Source: Candidatus Gastranaerophilales bacterium
GTDB lineage: Bacteria; Cyanobacteriota; Vampirovibrionia; Gastranaerophilales; Gastranaerophilaceae
Assembly (NCBI GenBank): GCA_944322745.1
Contig: CALUPV010000001.1
Location: 186,001-250,000 of the forward strand
Length of the DNA: 64,000 bases
Reading direction: 5' to 3'
Shown here: positions 8,790-17,130 of the stretch, piece after piece
How positions within the stretch are numbered: the stretch's first letter is position 1
Layout of the letters: every line of letters begins with the position of its first letter
The notes under the pieces: model-generated
The model's database searches: none
Told to the model about the DNA's origin: nothing
The model's input: only the letters and a program-made list of their open reading frames with translations
Made by a program: the position numbers and the translations under genes

Positions 8790-9187
8790 ATTATATTTTT
8801 CTTTTTCAAAATTATTCTAATTATATACTCAACAAAAAACAAAGTCCCTATTAATAAATAAGCAATAAAACCATTATATACAGCCCAAAATTTTGTACTC
8901 ATAAAAACAGATATTAAAGACATTACAAAATTAAAAAAAGTAAGTCCACTCCAAATATAAGTTAAATTTCTTGTATATATCAAAGCATTTTGAGACAATT
9001 CACCGTCAACCGCTTTAGCAAATTTTTGAATAACGGTTTCCTTTGAGAAAATTGAAATAAAAAATATCAGAAAAACAGTCAAATTAGCAAATACAGGATA
9101 TAACTTGACTACAAATATTTCTGTATAATGAAATAACCAAATTACAAAAAAAGTAATACATAAAGAAACAAAAAGTTTCAATTTCAT
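8786..9187 (-). CDS. apeG: COG4648-type membrane protein (ApeG-like)
   Basis: A 133-residue integral membrane protein with four predicted helices: residues about 5-22, 30-50, 75-97 and 105-127. The conserved loop AKAVDGELSQNALIYTRNLTYIW precedes the third helix and is typical of the small membrane protein found between the ACPs and the ligase in aryl polyene clusters. Its role is not established in the family. Four-base overlaps with both neighbours show tight translational coupling. Confidence 0.78.
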   Translation of the reverse strand: MKLKLFVSLCITFFVIWLFHYTEIFVVKLYPVFANLTVFLIFFISIFSKETVIQKFAKAVDGELSQNALIYTRNLTYIWSGLTFFNFVMSLISVFMSTKFWAVYNGFIAYLLIGTLFFVEYIIRIILKKKNII

Positions 9188-9438
9188 TTTAATAATTCTT
9201 CTACGGCATTTACAACGTCATTTACAGTTCTAATTTCTTTAAAGTTGGATGGTGTAATTTTCTTATTTGTAAAAGCTTGCAGTTTTACAGCTAAATCAAC
9301 AGCATCAATACTATCAAGCTCTAAATCTTCAAAAAGATTAGCCTCTGAAGTTATAATATCTTTTGAAACTTCAAAATCTTCAACTAATATTTCTAATAAC
9401 TTATTATAGATTTCTTCTCTTGTATATTGTTTATTCAC
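9184..9438 (-). CDS. apeF: acyl carrier protein, second of a pair (ApeF-like)
   Basis: An 84-residue acyl carrier protein with the phosphopantetheine site in LELDSIDAVDLAVKL, the serine being the attachment point. Charge is strongly acidic, as usual for ACPs. It overlaps the upstream ACP by 8 bases and the downstream membrane protein by 4. Aryl polyene systems use two ACPs, one for the growing chain and one with a less certain role; which is which cannot be told from sequence alone. Confidence 0.9.
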   Translation of the reverse strand: MNKQYTREEIYNKLLEILVEDFEVSKDIITSEANLFEDLELDSIDAVDLAVKLQAFTNKKITPSNFKEIRTVNDVVNAVEELLK

Positions 9439-9688
9439 CTATATTGCTCCTCACATAATCTGCAAGAGTTTTAACTGAATAAAAATATTTTTTATTTTCT
9501 TCTTTGTTTGAACTCATTTTTAGATTGTATTTCTTTTTTAGCGCCATACCAAGTTCCAAAGCATCAATAGAATCTAAACCTAAACCATCAATAAATAACG
9601 GCTCTTCTTCATTAATATCTGATGGAGTAATATCTTCTAACTCCAAAGATTTTATTATTAACTCTTTTATCTCTTCTTCAACTGCCAT
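9431..9688 (-). CDS. apeE: acyl carrier protein, first of a pair (ApeE-like)
   Basis: An 85-residue acyl carrier protein with GLGLDSIDALELGMAL around the modified serine. It starts 57 bases after the upstream ketosynthase stop, the only real gap in the operon, so an internal promoter or processing site is possible there. The two ACPs differ markedly outside the serine motif, which suggests distinct partners rather than a recent duplication. Confidence 0.9.
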   Translation of the reverse strand: MAVEEEIKELIIKSLELEDITPSDINEEEPLFIDGLGLDSIDALELGMALKKKYNLKMSSNKEENKKYFYSVKTLADYVRSNIGE

Positions 9689-9745
9689 ACTAATATTCCT
9701 ATTTCTATTTACTCATATTTTATAATTAAAGTCAATTTAAGAAAA

Positions 9746-10969
9746 TTATACAATTTTAAATATTAAAGATGTATTTATTCCGCCAAAAGCAAAGTTATTA
9801 GACATAATAATTCTGGCATCAAATTCTTGTCCTTGATTTTTTATATATCCTAAAGGTGCACAATTTTCATCAACATTCTTTAAATTAATAGTTGGCGCAA
9901 ACCATTTTTTATGAGCCATATCAATAGACAGAATGGCTTCAATTGCACCACACGCCCCAAGAGTGTGACCCGTATAGCTTTTTATAGAACTAATCGGAAC
10001 ATTTCTGTTAAATATTTCATATGTTGCAACAGATTCAGCAATATCTCCATGAATAGTAGCCGTTCCATGTGCATTTACATAATCTATTTGGTCAGAAGAA
10101 ATATTAGCATCCTGTAAAGCTAAAGCTAAGGCATTTTTCATAGTATCTTTATTTGGAGAGGTAATATGTGTACCATCTGTATTCGTTCCAAATCCGATTA
10201 CTTCTGCATATATTTTCGCTCCGCGTCTTTTCGCATGCTCATATTCTTCTAATATTAAAGTTCCGGCACCTTCACCTATAACTAAGCCGTCCCTATCTTT
10301 ATCAAAAGGAGCAGGAGTTAATTCAGGATGAGAATTTTTTTGACTTGTTGCATAAAGAGTATCAAATACTGCAATCTGAGCAGGATGAAGTTCTTCGGCA
10401 CCACCTGCTATCATAACCGTTTGAAGTCCATATTTTATTGCTTCATAGGCATAACCAATTCCCATAGAACCTGATGTACAAGCAGTAGATGTAGGAATCA
10501 ACCTTCCAACAGTTTTAAAATATAATGAAAGATTTACACTTGTGGTTTGAGGCATCATCTTTACATAAGAACCGGAATTAACACTTTTTACTTCTTTTGT
10601 TACTTGCATAGAATGAAAATCAATTAATGGTTCCAATGAACCGGATGAAGAACCGTAACTTACTCCTGTTTGAGCGTTTGTAATTATATCATCACCTAAC
10701 AATCCGGCATCTTTAAGAGCTTCTTCAGCTGTTGCAACACTCATAACAGAAACTCTACCCATTGTTCTTAAAACTTTTCTGTTAAAATGTTCAGGAACAA
10801 CAAAACCTCTAACAGGTGCCGAAAGCTTAGTATTCAACCTTTCATATACTTCTAAGTCTTTTGAATAAACAATACAATTTTTTAATTTTAATAAACTTTC
10901 AAAAGCTGACTTTCTTGTACAACCCAAAGGGCTTGCTAGTGCCATTCCCGTAATAACAACTCTTTTCAC
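9746..10969 (-). CDS. apeR: beta-ketoacyl-ACP synthase (ApeR-like)
   Basis: A 407-residue FabF-type ketosynthase with a complete active site: cysteine in TACTSGSMGIGYA, first histidine in VNAHGTATIHGD and second histidine in SIKSYTGHTLGACGA. The C-terminal NNFAFGGINTSLIF matches the family. Its length equals that of FabF, unlike the shorter ketosynthase at the head of the operon. In characterised clusters the gene after the ketoreductase encodes a second ketosynthase, and gene order supports the same identity here. It overlaps the ketoreductase gene by 4 bases. Confidence 0.9.
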   Translation of the reverse strand: MKRVVITGMALASPLGCTRKSAFESLLKLKNCIVYSKDLEVYERLNTKLSAPVRGFVVPEHFNRKVLRTMGRVSVMSVATAEEALKDAGLLGDDIITNAQTGVSYGSSSGSLEPLIDFHSMQVTKEVKSVNSGSYVKMMPQTTSVNLSLYFKTVGRLIPTSTACTSGSMGIGYAYEAIKYGLQTVMIAGGAEELHPAQIAVFDTLYATSQKNSHPELTPAPFDKDRDGLVIGEGAGTLILEEYEHAKRRGAKIYAEVIGFGTNTDGTHITSPNKDTMKNALALALQDANISSDQIDYVNAHGTATIHGDIAESVATYEIFNRNVPISSIKSYTGHTLGACGAIEAILSIDMAHKKWFAPTINLKNVDENCAPLGYIKNQGQEFDARIIMSNNFAFGGINTSLIFKIV

Positions 10970-11694
10970 AAGTATAGCCCTCCATTAACAGAAATGACTT
11001 GTCCTGTAATATAAGCTGCCTCTTCACTCATAAGATAATTAACTAAAGAAGCAACTTCTTCAGGTTTTCCAAAACGCTTCATCGGAATCATTTTTTTTAC
11101 TTCTTCAGTGGGAATCCCACTTATCATATCTGTTTCAATTACACCCGGGGCAATACAATTAACAGTAATTCCTCTTTTTGCAAGTTCTAAGCTAAGAGCC
11201 TTTGTCGCACCAATAATACCAGCCTTAGAAGCAGAATAATTAACCTGTCCTCTATTACCGCAAAGACCTGAAATAGATGACATTGTTATAATTCTTCCCT
11301 TAACTCTTTCAGAAATCATTTGCATTACAAGCGGTTTTAATACATTATAAAATCCGCCAAGATTTGTATTTAAAACAGAGTCCCATTCATCATCTTCCAT
11401 AGCCGGAAATACATTATCTTTTGCAATGCCTGCATTTAAAACAATTCCATAATATATTCCGTTTTTTTCAATATCAGAAGTCAATACTTCATTACATTCT
11501 TGTCTGTTAGAAATATCAAACTGCAATATCCGAGCATTATTACCAAATGATATAATTTCATTCTTAACTTCTTCTGCTTTTGAAATATTCTTATTACAAT
11601 GAAGAACAATATCGTAACCACTTTGGGCAAGACGCAAAGCAACAGCTTTACCGATACCGCGACTTGAACCCGTCACCAAAATTTGTTTGAGCAT
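10966..11694 (-). CDS. apeQ: 3-ketoacyl-ACP reductase, FabG type (ApeQ-like)
   Basis: A 242-residue short-chain dehydrogenase that would reduce each beta-keto intermediate. It shows the nucleotide motif TGSSRGIGKAVA at residues 8-19, the NAG element in VLNAGIAKDN, the catalytic serine in MSSISGLCGN and the Y-x-x-x-K pair in NYSASKAGIIGA. The C-terminus ITGQVISVNGGLYL is typical of FabG. It sits 5 bases after the dehydratase gene and overlaps the next ketosynthase by 4, fitting one dehydration/reduction module. Confidence 0.93.
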   Translation of the reverse strand: MLKQILVTGSSRGIGKAVALRLAQSGYDIVLHCNKNISKAEEVKNEIISFGNNARILQFDISNRQECNEVLTSDIEKNGIYYGIVLNAGIAKDNVFPAMEDDEWDSVLNTNLGGFYNVLKPLVMQMISERVKGRIITMSSISGLCGNRGQVNYSASKAGIIGATKALSLELAKRGITVNCIAPGVIETDMISGIPTEEVKKMIPMKRFGKPEEVASLVNYLMSEEAAYITGQVISVNGGLYL

Positions 11695-11699
11695 TGATT

Positions 11700-12149
11700 T
11701 TACAATCCGTTTTTTAAATACTCTTCTGCGTTATCAGGCTGAAATGCATTTATTACAGCGCTGGCACACTCTCCATTAACATTATAAATTAAACATTCAA
11801 ACGAAACAAGTTCATTATCACAGAATATTTCATTCACTTTAACATTATATGTTTTGCCATTTTCAAACTTTTCTATATTATTTTTATATAATCGAGTTCC
11901 AAGTAAAAAACCCAATTTCGGTTCTTCTTTTTTTGATTTAAAGAATGCATAACAACCTATTGTTTGCGCCATATATTCAATACCAACAAGATAATTTATG
12001 CCGTTTATTGACTTATCAAAAAATATTTTATCCTCATTTATTAAAATTTCAGAAATTAAATATTTTTCATCCATATTAATTTCTTTTATATCATCAATTA
12101 ATATCATCGGTTTTTTATGAGGTAATATTTTTTCTAAATCGTAAGTCAT
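11700..12149 (-). CDS. apeP: 3-hydroxyacyl-ACP dehydratase (ApeP-like)
   Basis: The start at 12149 (MTYDLEKILPHKKPM) is chosen because the family begins with this LPH-x-x-PM element and the upstream ketosynthase stops only 2 bases before; the longer frame would add 21 residues that overlap it. The 149-residue product is a single hot-dog domain with GIEYMAQTIGCYAFF, corresponding to the active-site helix. It is the stand-alone dehydratase of the cluster, partner to the ligase-fused one. Aryl polyene clusters normally have both. Confidence 0.85.
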   Translation of the reverse strand: MTYDLEKILPHKKPMILIDDIKEINMDEKYLISEILINEDKIFFDKSINGINYLVGIEYMAQTIGCYAFFKSKKEEPKLGFLLGTRLYKNNIEKFENGKTYNVKVNEIFCDNELVSFECLIYNVNGECASAVINAFQPDNAEEYLKNGL

Positions 12150-12151
12150 CT

Positions 12152-13225
12152 TTATTTTCCCAAAATCAAAACAGCATTTGTCCCGCCAAAACCGAAAGCA
12201 CTGCACATACATATATTTATTTTATCAGATTTATTTTTGTTTTTTTCAACCAATCTTATTTTAGGTAAATTCTCATCATACTCACCATCATAAATATGCG
12301 GCGGCATAATTCCCGTTTCCAAAACTTTTATACAAAGAGCTGTTTCTATACTTGCAGATGCACCCAAACAATGACCCGTTAATGGTTTTGTTGAACTTGC
12401 ATATACATTATCTGAAAATATTTCATATATGGCTCGAGCTTCCATTAGATCATTTGCGATTGTTCCTGTTGCGTGCATATTAATATAATCTATATTTTCA
12501 GGGTTTAAATTTGCGTCTTCTAATGCCATTTTTATTGCATTAATTGCTTGTTCTGCCTTTGGATCAGGAGTTGCTGCATTATATGCATCAGATGTTTCAC
12601 CTATACCTAATAATTTTATACCTTCGACATTTTTTTCCAAAATAAATAAAGCACCACCTTCTCCAATATTCATACCTAACCTGTTTTTTGAAAAAGGATT
12701 TGTTAAACTGTCAGTTAAGACTTCTAATGCAGAAAAACCCGCAATCGGTAATTTTGCGATTGCATCAACTCCACCAACAATTACACAATCACATATTTCA
12801 TTTTCTAATAATTTTCTTGCAGTAGAAAATGCTTTTAAGCCTGAAGAACAAGCGGTTGAAATTCCCGAATAATAATTATCTAAGCCAATTAAATCCTTCA
12901 AAAATTCCGCCGGATTTGACATTTTTAAATATTCAGAATTTGAAGTTTCCTCATATTCATCAATACCGGAATTTGTTGTTGCAATTACAACGGCTATTCG
13001 TTTCCTTCCATACTTCTCTATTACTATATCTATTTCATTTTTAATTTGACTATATAAATGTAATAAAAATCTATTACATCTCAAATTATATTTTTCTTCT
13101 TTTATTTCAGGCAAATCTATAGTTACCTGATGTGGTAAAAGCTTACCATCACAAGCATTAAGAAATACCTCATCTATATTTTTACCCAAATTACATATCG
13201 CAGCAGCTTTTGTTATACTTATCAT
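12152..13225 (-). CDS. apeO: beta-ketoacyl synthase (ApeO-like)
   Basis: First gene of the minus-strand operon, 357 residues, shorter than FabF. All three catalytic residues are present: cysteine in STACSSGLKAFSTA, histidine in NMHATGTIANDL and histidine in STKPLTGHCLGASAS, with CSAFGFGGTNAVLIL at the end. In characterised systems ApeO works with the chain-length-factor-like ApeC; here the matching protein is encoded divergently 41 bases away, so both would be made together. The identity rests on active site, length and gene order. Confidence 0.9.
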   Translation of the reverse strand: MISITKAAAICNLGKNIDEVFLNACDGKLLPHQVTIDLPEIKEEKYNLRCNRFLLHLYSQIKNEIDIVIEKYGRKRIAVVIATTNSGIDEYEETSNSEYLKMSNPAEFLKDLIGLDNYYSGISTACSSGLKAFSTARKLLENEICDCVIVGGVDAIAKLPIAGFSALEVLTDSLTNPFSKNRLGMNIGEGGALFILEKNVEGIKLLGIGETSDAYNAATPDPKAEQAINAIKMALEDANLNPENIDYINMHATGTIANDLMEARAIYEIFSDNVYASSTKPLTGHCLGASASIETALCIKVLETGIMPPHIYDGEYDENLPKIRLVEKNKNKSDKINICMCSAFGFGGTNAVLILGK

Positions 13226-13242
13226 TTTTGCATTTCGTAAAC

Positions 13243-13251
13243 TGTTATACT
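13243..13251 (+). promoter_or_regulatory. extended -10 promoter element for the divergent apeC unit
   Basis: TGTTATACT lies 15 bases before the ATG at 13267. It matches an extended -10 (TGnTATAnT). The reverse strand of the same bases contains TATAAC, a weaker -10 facing apeO, so one short region may serve both directions. No clear -35 is visible. Assigned from sequence pattern only. Confidence 0.4.
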
Positions 13252-13266
13252 AATATTAATATTATC

Positions 13267-13875
13267 ATGAATTCTTTTAAGTTTTATATTAATAAATACT
13301 CGTTTATAAAAGATGAAATACCGGATACATCTTTTATACCTATGTTAATGCGCAGGAAACTGGATAATTTTGGTAAAGCAGGACTTTATACATTATATAA
13401 CGTTTATGATAAAGATAAGAACTATAAACTTATTTTTGCATCTTGTTATGGTGATATAGAAAGAGTTATAAAACTTATAAACCAAAGAAAAGAAGAATGT
13501 GAAATCTCGCCTACAGGGTTTAGTTTTTCAGTACATAACGCAACAATAGGTCTTTTTTCTTTATTAAATTCTATAAAGTCATCTTACAATTCAATTTCCG
13601 CTGGTAAAGAGACTATAGCAAATGCATTATTAGAAGCAATTATAGACAGTAAAATGCAACCTGTTATTTTTTGTTATACAGAAAATAATAAAACTCTTGA
13701 GAGTATCGCTATATCTATTTCTCAAAATCGAGAGAATGAAGAATCTATCGAAGTTACTATTAATATTACAAACAATGAAGAAATAAATACTATCTCTTTT
13801 AATAATTTAGTAGAACTTTTAAAAGGAGAGACAAAAACATTATCAAGCAAATTATATAAACTAACACGAGGCTGA
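13267..13875 (+). CDS. apeC: ketosynthase-like chain-length-factor protein (ApeC-like)
   Basis: The start at 13267 (MNSFKFYINKYSF) is preferred over one 57 bases upstream that would overlap the apeO start. The 202-residue product resembles the N-terminal half of a thiolase-fold ketosynthase without its active cysteine: FASCYGDIERVIKLINQ, EISPTGFSFSVHNATIGLFSLL and NSISAGKETIANALLEAI give the expected strand-helix pattern, and SVHN replaces the catalytic cysteine region. This is the pattern of the ketosynthase-like (Ketoacyl-synt_2) partner in aryl polyene clusters. Divergence from apeO and the adjacent acyltransferase support the call. Confidence 0.78.
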   Translation: MNSFKFYINKYSFIKDEIPDTSFIPMLMRRKLDNFGKAGLYTLYNVYDKDKNYKLIFASCYGDIERVIKLINQRKEECEISPTGFSFSVHNATIGLFSLLNSIKSSYNSISAGKETIANALLEAIIDSKMQPVIFCYTENNKTLESIAISISQNRENEESIEVTINITNNEEINTISFNNLVELLKGETKTLSSKLYKLTRG

Positions 13876-13876
13876 T

Positions 13877-14611
13877 ATGAGAATTATCCGAAGTATTATA
13901 GTACTAATAGAAATGCTTATATTTGCAATTGGTGCGGTAGTTATAGGATTAATAATAATCCCGTTAAGCAGTTTATTTTATAAAGATTTTGAAAAAAGAA
14001 AATTTTGTGCGGATATTGTACATAAATCGTGGAAAATATTTACTCTATTAATACAAGAACTCGGAACAATTAATGTTGAAATCCTTGGCGATTTTAACAA
14101 TATTAAAGGGAAAGTAATAGTTTCATCACATCCGAGTTTAATTGATATTGTACTTTTAATAGGACTAATTCCAAACAGTTTATGCTTAGCGAAAAAAGAG
14201 CTTTTAAAAAATCCGATAATGCATAACATTGTAAAATCATTATATATACTAAATGATGTTGATTTTGATGAATTTCGAGTTGAAACTAAAACGGCATTAG
14301 AACAAGGATTTAATATTATTATTTTCCCAACCGGAACAAGAACACTGCCTAATGAAGAAATGAAAATCCATAAAGGTTCAGCACAAATAGCAATCAATAC
14401 AAAGACAGATATAGTTCCGATTACAATTGAATTTGATTATCCTTTTTTAATAAAGAATCATTTCCCGCTTGATGCAGGGACAAAAAAAATTAATTATAAA
14501 ATAACTAAAAAAGATGAAATAAAAATAAACGACTATAAAACACCTGGAATAACTGATATAAAGTTAAGAAAAATTCTTTCGGAGAAAATAAAAAAAGAAA
14601 TTACAGTATAA
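13877..14611 (+). CDS. PlsC-like 1-acylglycerol-3-phosphate-type acyltransferase
   Basis: A 244-residue LPLAT-family enzyme with an N-terminal membrane helix (residues about 6-30), the H-x4-D catalytic motif in SSHPSLIDIVLL and the FPTGTRT block that corresponds to the substrate-binding F-P-E-G-T-R motif. It starts 1 base after the chain-length-factor gene, so the two form a small plus-strand operon divergent from the main cluster. Aryl polyene clusters carry an acyltransferase at this point; together with the LpxL-like one at 2 kb there are two lipid-acylation steps available. Substrate is inferred, not seen. Confidence 0.85.
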   Translation: MRIIRSIIVLIEMLIFAIGAVVIGLIIIPLSSLFYKDFEKRKFCADIVHKSWKIFTLLIQELGTINVEILGDFNNIKGKVIVSSHPSLIDIVLLIGLIPNSLCLAKKELLKNPIMHNIVKSLYILNDVDFDEFRVETKTALEQGFNIIIFPTGTRTLPNEEMKIHKGSAQIAINTKTDIVPITIEFDYPFLIKNHFPLDAGTKKINYKITKKDEIKINDYKTPGITDIKLRKILSEKIKKEITV

Positions 14612-14635
14612 AACATATCAAATAACAACGATTTT

Positions 14636-15334
14636 TTATTTAAGCTTTTTTGATACTTTAATCTTTTGAGAAAGAATATAACTTTTATCTATTAACTGTT
14701 TTATTTTCTCATCAGAAACAGTTTCATCAAAAGTTACAGATACCCAGTTATTTTTATTCATATGGTACGCAGGATATAAACCTTTTGTATTTAAAAGTGC
14801 TTGAATATCTTCTTTATCAACTTTAATATTTAAAACTTCGATTTTCCCTTTTTTAGTCTTATCCAATTTTGAATAATCGATATTTAACACTACTACATAC
14901 CACTTTTCGTTATCTTTATTTCTAAATATTCCGCAATCCGGAGATTTGGCCCATAAAAACTCTGGATAATCATTATATTTTTTTATTATCCATTCTGTTA
15001 ATCTGTTTGCCTGTAATGAAGAAAAGTACATTCTTTTACAGCATTTATCCGCAATTTCCTTTAAAATGTTTTCATAAATATCACAGATTTTACCAACAAA
15101 CTTTCCTTCAACCCCATCAATCAAATGCAGCCTATATTCTTCATTAGAAATACAATCAATAAGTTTAGTCTCTATAGTTATTTCATCCTTAATACAAATT
15201 ATCAGATTAAACTGTCCGTCTACAATTGTCTCAAAATAAAAAAAATTATTATTATATTTTTTAAATCCAAATTTTAAAAGTTTTTCTTTGTCAAAAAATC
15301 TATTTTTGAAAATTTTTACTGCAAACCTATCCAT
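14636..15334 (-). CDS. MmcQ/YjbR family protein with N-terminal extension
   Basis: A 232-residue protein whose C-terminal ~120 residues are a MmcQ/YjbR (CyaY-like fold) domain: YPEFLWAKSPDCGIFRNK, WYVVVLNI, VLNIKVDKEDIQALL, LYPAYHMNKNNWVSVTF and IDKSYILSQKI follow the family order. The N-terminal half contains FYFETIVDGQFNLIICIKDE and resembles the extra domain of longer YjbR relatives. The family is called DNA-binding in databases on weak grounds. It converges with the acyltransferase gene, 24 bases apart, and does not belong to the polyene cluster. Confidence 0.85.
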   Translation of the reverse strand: MDRFAVKIFKNRFFDKEKLLKFGFKKYNNNFFYFETIVDGQFNLIICIKDEITIETKLIDCISNEEYRLHLIDGVEGKFVGKICDIYENILKEIADKCCKRMYFSSLQANRLTEWIIKKYNDYPEFLWAKSPDCGIFRNKDNEKWYVVVLNIDYSKLDKTKKGKIEVLNIKVDKEDIQALLNTKGLYPAYHMNKNNWVSVTFDETVSDEKIKQLIDKSYILSQKIKVSKKLK

Positions 15335-15440
15335 ATAACATAACCTGTTTATTATTGAAATTTTGAATACATAAATTATACTATTTATGTAGAAAAATAA
15401 AAGCTTTTACAGAAAATCAATTAACCGATAGTAATAAACA

Positions 15441-15468
15441 ATAAAAAAGACACCCTAAATGGTGTCTT
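15441..15468 (-). terminator. rho-independent terminator after tRNA-Ile
   Basis: Arms AAGACACC and GGTGTCTT (8 bp) flank a 6-base loop. On the minus strand the stem is followed by TTTTTTAT, so it terminates the tRNA-Ile transcript just downstream of its CCA end. Confidence 0.85.
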
Positions 15469-15475
15469 GATTAAA

Positions 15476-15552
15476 TGGTGGGCCATCCTGGACTCGAACC
15501 AGGGACCTTACGCTTATCAGGCGTACGCTCTAACCACCTGAGCTAATAGCCC
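15476..15552 (-). tRNA. tRNA-Ile (GAT)
   Basis: The minus strand folds as a full tRNA: acceptor GGGCTAT/ATGGCCC, D-arm GCTCAGGTGGTTAGAGC, anticodon loop CTGATAA with GAT, and T-arm GGTTCGAGTCC. The CCA end is encoded. A strong terminator follows. Confidence 0.97.
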
Positions 15553-15604
15553 TTAGCCTCTCTCTGTCTTATATATTTACACAAACATTTTTAAAAATCA
15601 AGCA

Positions 15605-15898
15605 TTAATCTTCATTTAAAGGTCTGAGTAATATTATTGAATTTAAATTTAATTGTAAAAATTCATGGGTTTCTGCTTTCCTATTTGGAAATTCTCTATG
15701 AACTACTTCACAATTTTTTATTGCAACAAACCTTTTTGCTCCATTTAAAATATCAGAAAGAACTCTATTCTTTCTTCCTGTTTTTGGCATAAAAACATTA
15801 CCTTTTATTTGGTAATCCTTTGTTATTACCAGTACTCTTTCTGACCAAATACCTGTAATAAAACTATTATTTTCTTCAAAATTATTTTCTTCGTACAT
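15605..15898 (-). CDS. small conserved protein, DUF6812-like
   Basis: A 97-residue protein. The core RVLVITKDYQIKGNVFMP followed by RVLSDILNGAKRFVAI resembles the pattern of DUF6812-type small beta-rich proteins (a strand pair, a gap, then R-x-L-S-D-x-L-N and F-x-x-I). Function unknown. It lies 16 bases after the GspF gene and is probably the last gene of the secretion operon, which hints at a link with the envelope machine. The family call is from memory of the pattern and should be treated as tentative. Confidence 0.7.
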   Translation of the reverse strand: MYEENNFEENNSFITGIWSERVLVITKDYQIKGNVFMPKTGRKNRVLSDILNGAKRFVAIKNCEVVHREFPNRKAETHEFLQLNLNSIILLRPLNED

Positions 15899-15914
15899 TT
15901 ATAGATGCCCTTTC

Positions 15915-17117
15915 TTATACAGAATACGATTGGAATAGAGGTAAATATAACGATAAAGCCAAGAAACATACAATTACCCCAATGAATATCAACAAAATAG
16001 GTTCAATTAATTTACCTAATGTATCAATAATTAAATCTAGCTGTTGGTCAATATGTTGAACACTCTGCGTCATCAGTTCCCCTAAACGACCTGATTGTTC
16101 ACCTGTTGATACCATAAACAATATCATTTTAGGAAATATATTTGCAGCTTTTAAAGATTCTGATAAATGTGATCCCGCTTGCATCTTTTTTATAGACACT
16201 TTGATTGCGTCTTGCATTACATAATTTGATAGAGTTGTCCTTGATAAATACAAACACTCGATAATTGGTATACCTGCATCATATGCAATTTGTAATACAG
16301 TAAGAAAATTCGAAAAAGAAGCAGCTTTCATTAAATCCGATATTAACGGAATTTTTAAAACTATTTCATCTATTTTTCTTTTTGATGGTTCCCAACGTAA
16401 CAAATACATCATTGAGCCAACAATAGCAGCAATACTTAAAGGAATTATTGCCCATTTATCTTTTAAAAATTCACCGGAATTAATACAAAATTGTGTAATG
16501 GCTGGTAACTGCTTTCCTTGTTGATCAAACATATCTTTGAATGCAGGAAATACAAACATCAACATTACTAAAACAACTGCAATTGCAAGTAAGATAACAA
16601 AAATAGGATACGTTAATGCTGATATTACTTTACCTTTGATATCACCTTGTTTTTTTAATAATTCGATTAAACGTTCAAATGTTTTATCAATTTCACCTGA
16701 ATCTTCACCTGCTTTTGCAAGACCAATATATACTTGACCAAATAAATTAGGATATTTTGAAATTGTATCAGACAATGTATAACCTGCAATAATTTGCTTC
16801 TTTATTTCTTGTGCAAGCATCCTAACTTGTCTTGACGCCGCATCTTTTTCAATAAATATTAAACTTTCTATAATTGGCAAACCAGCCTTGTTTAAAGTCA
16901 AAAATGTCTGTGTAAAATCGATTTTTTCCTTTAAAGATAAAGACTGTAACGCACCTGTTTTTGCAGTCTGACTATTTGAAGTAAATTCACGAATATTAAT
17001 AAGTTTATATCCCATGTTTTTAACACGGACTCTTACTTCAACCTCTGACCTGGCATCAATTCTACCTTTTACTTTTTCGCCATTCCATTTTTCTGCTTCA
17101 TATTCATATCTGGTCAT
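15915..17117 (-). CDS. type II secretion/type IV pilus platform protein (GspF/PilC)
   Basis: A 400-residue inner-membrane platform protein. The N-terminal YEYEAEKWNGEKVKGRI is the usual start of this family. Two T2SSF domains follow, the first with FTQTFLTLNKAGLPIIESL and the second with FLTVLQIAYDAGIPIIECL, and three membrane helices lie near residues 170-190, 220-240 and 370-395. It binds the motor ATPase and helps draw pilins out of the membrane. An RBS GAGGGTGAG precedes the ATG. It lies 13 bases after the ATPase gene. Confidence 0.95.
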   Translation of the reverse strand: MTRYEYEAEKWNGEKVKGRIDARSEVEVRVRVKNMGYKLINIREFTSNSQTAKTGALQSLSLKEKIDFTQTFLTLNKAGLPIIESLIFIEKDAASRQVRMLAQEIKKQIIAGYTLSDTISKYPNLFGQVYIGLAKAGEDSGEIDKTFERLIELLKKQGDIKGKVISALTYPIFVILLAIAVVLVMLMFVFPAFKDMFDQQGKQLPAITQFCINSGEFLKDKWAIIPLSIAAIVGSMMYLLRWEPSKRKIDEIVLKIPLISDLMKAASFSNFLTVLQIAYDAGIPIIECLYLSRTTLSNYVMQDAIKVSIKKMQAGSHLSESLKAANIFPKMILFMVSTGEQSGRLGELMTQSVQHIDQQLDLIIDTLGKLIEPILLIFIGVIVCFLALSLYLPLFQSYSV

Positions 17118-17130
17118 AAGCGCTCACCCT

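Noticed and set aside
13978-14397. 139-codon minus-strand frame
   Set aside because: It is antisense to the PlsC-like acyltransferase, whose H-x4-D and FPTGTR motifs confirm the plus-strand reading.
15605-15898. Pilus-specific role for the small DUF6812-like gene
   Set aside because: Only operon position suggests it; the sequence itself has no pilin or secretion feature.
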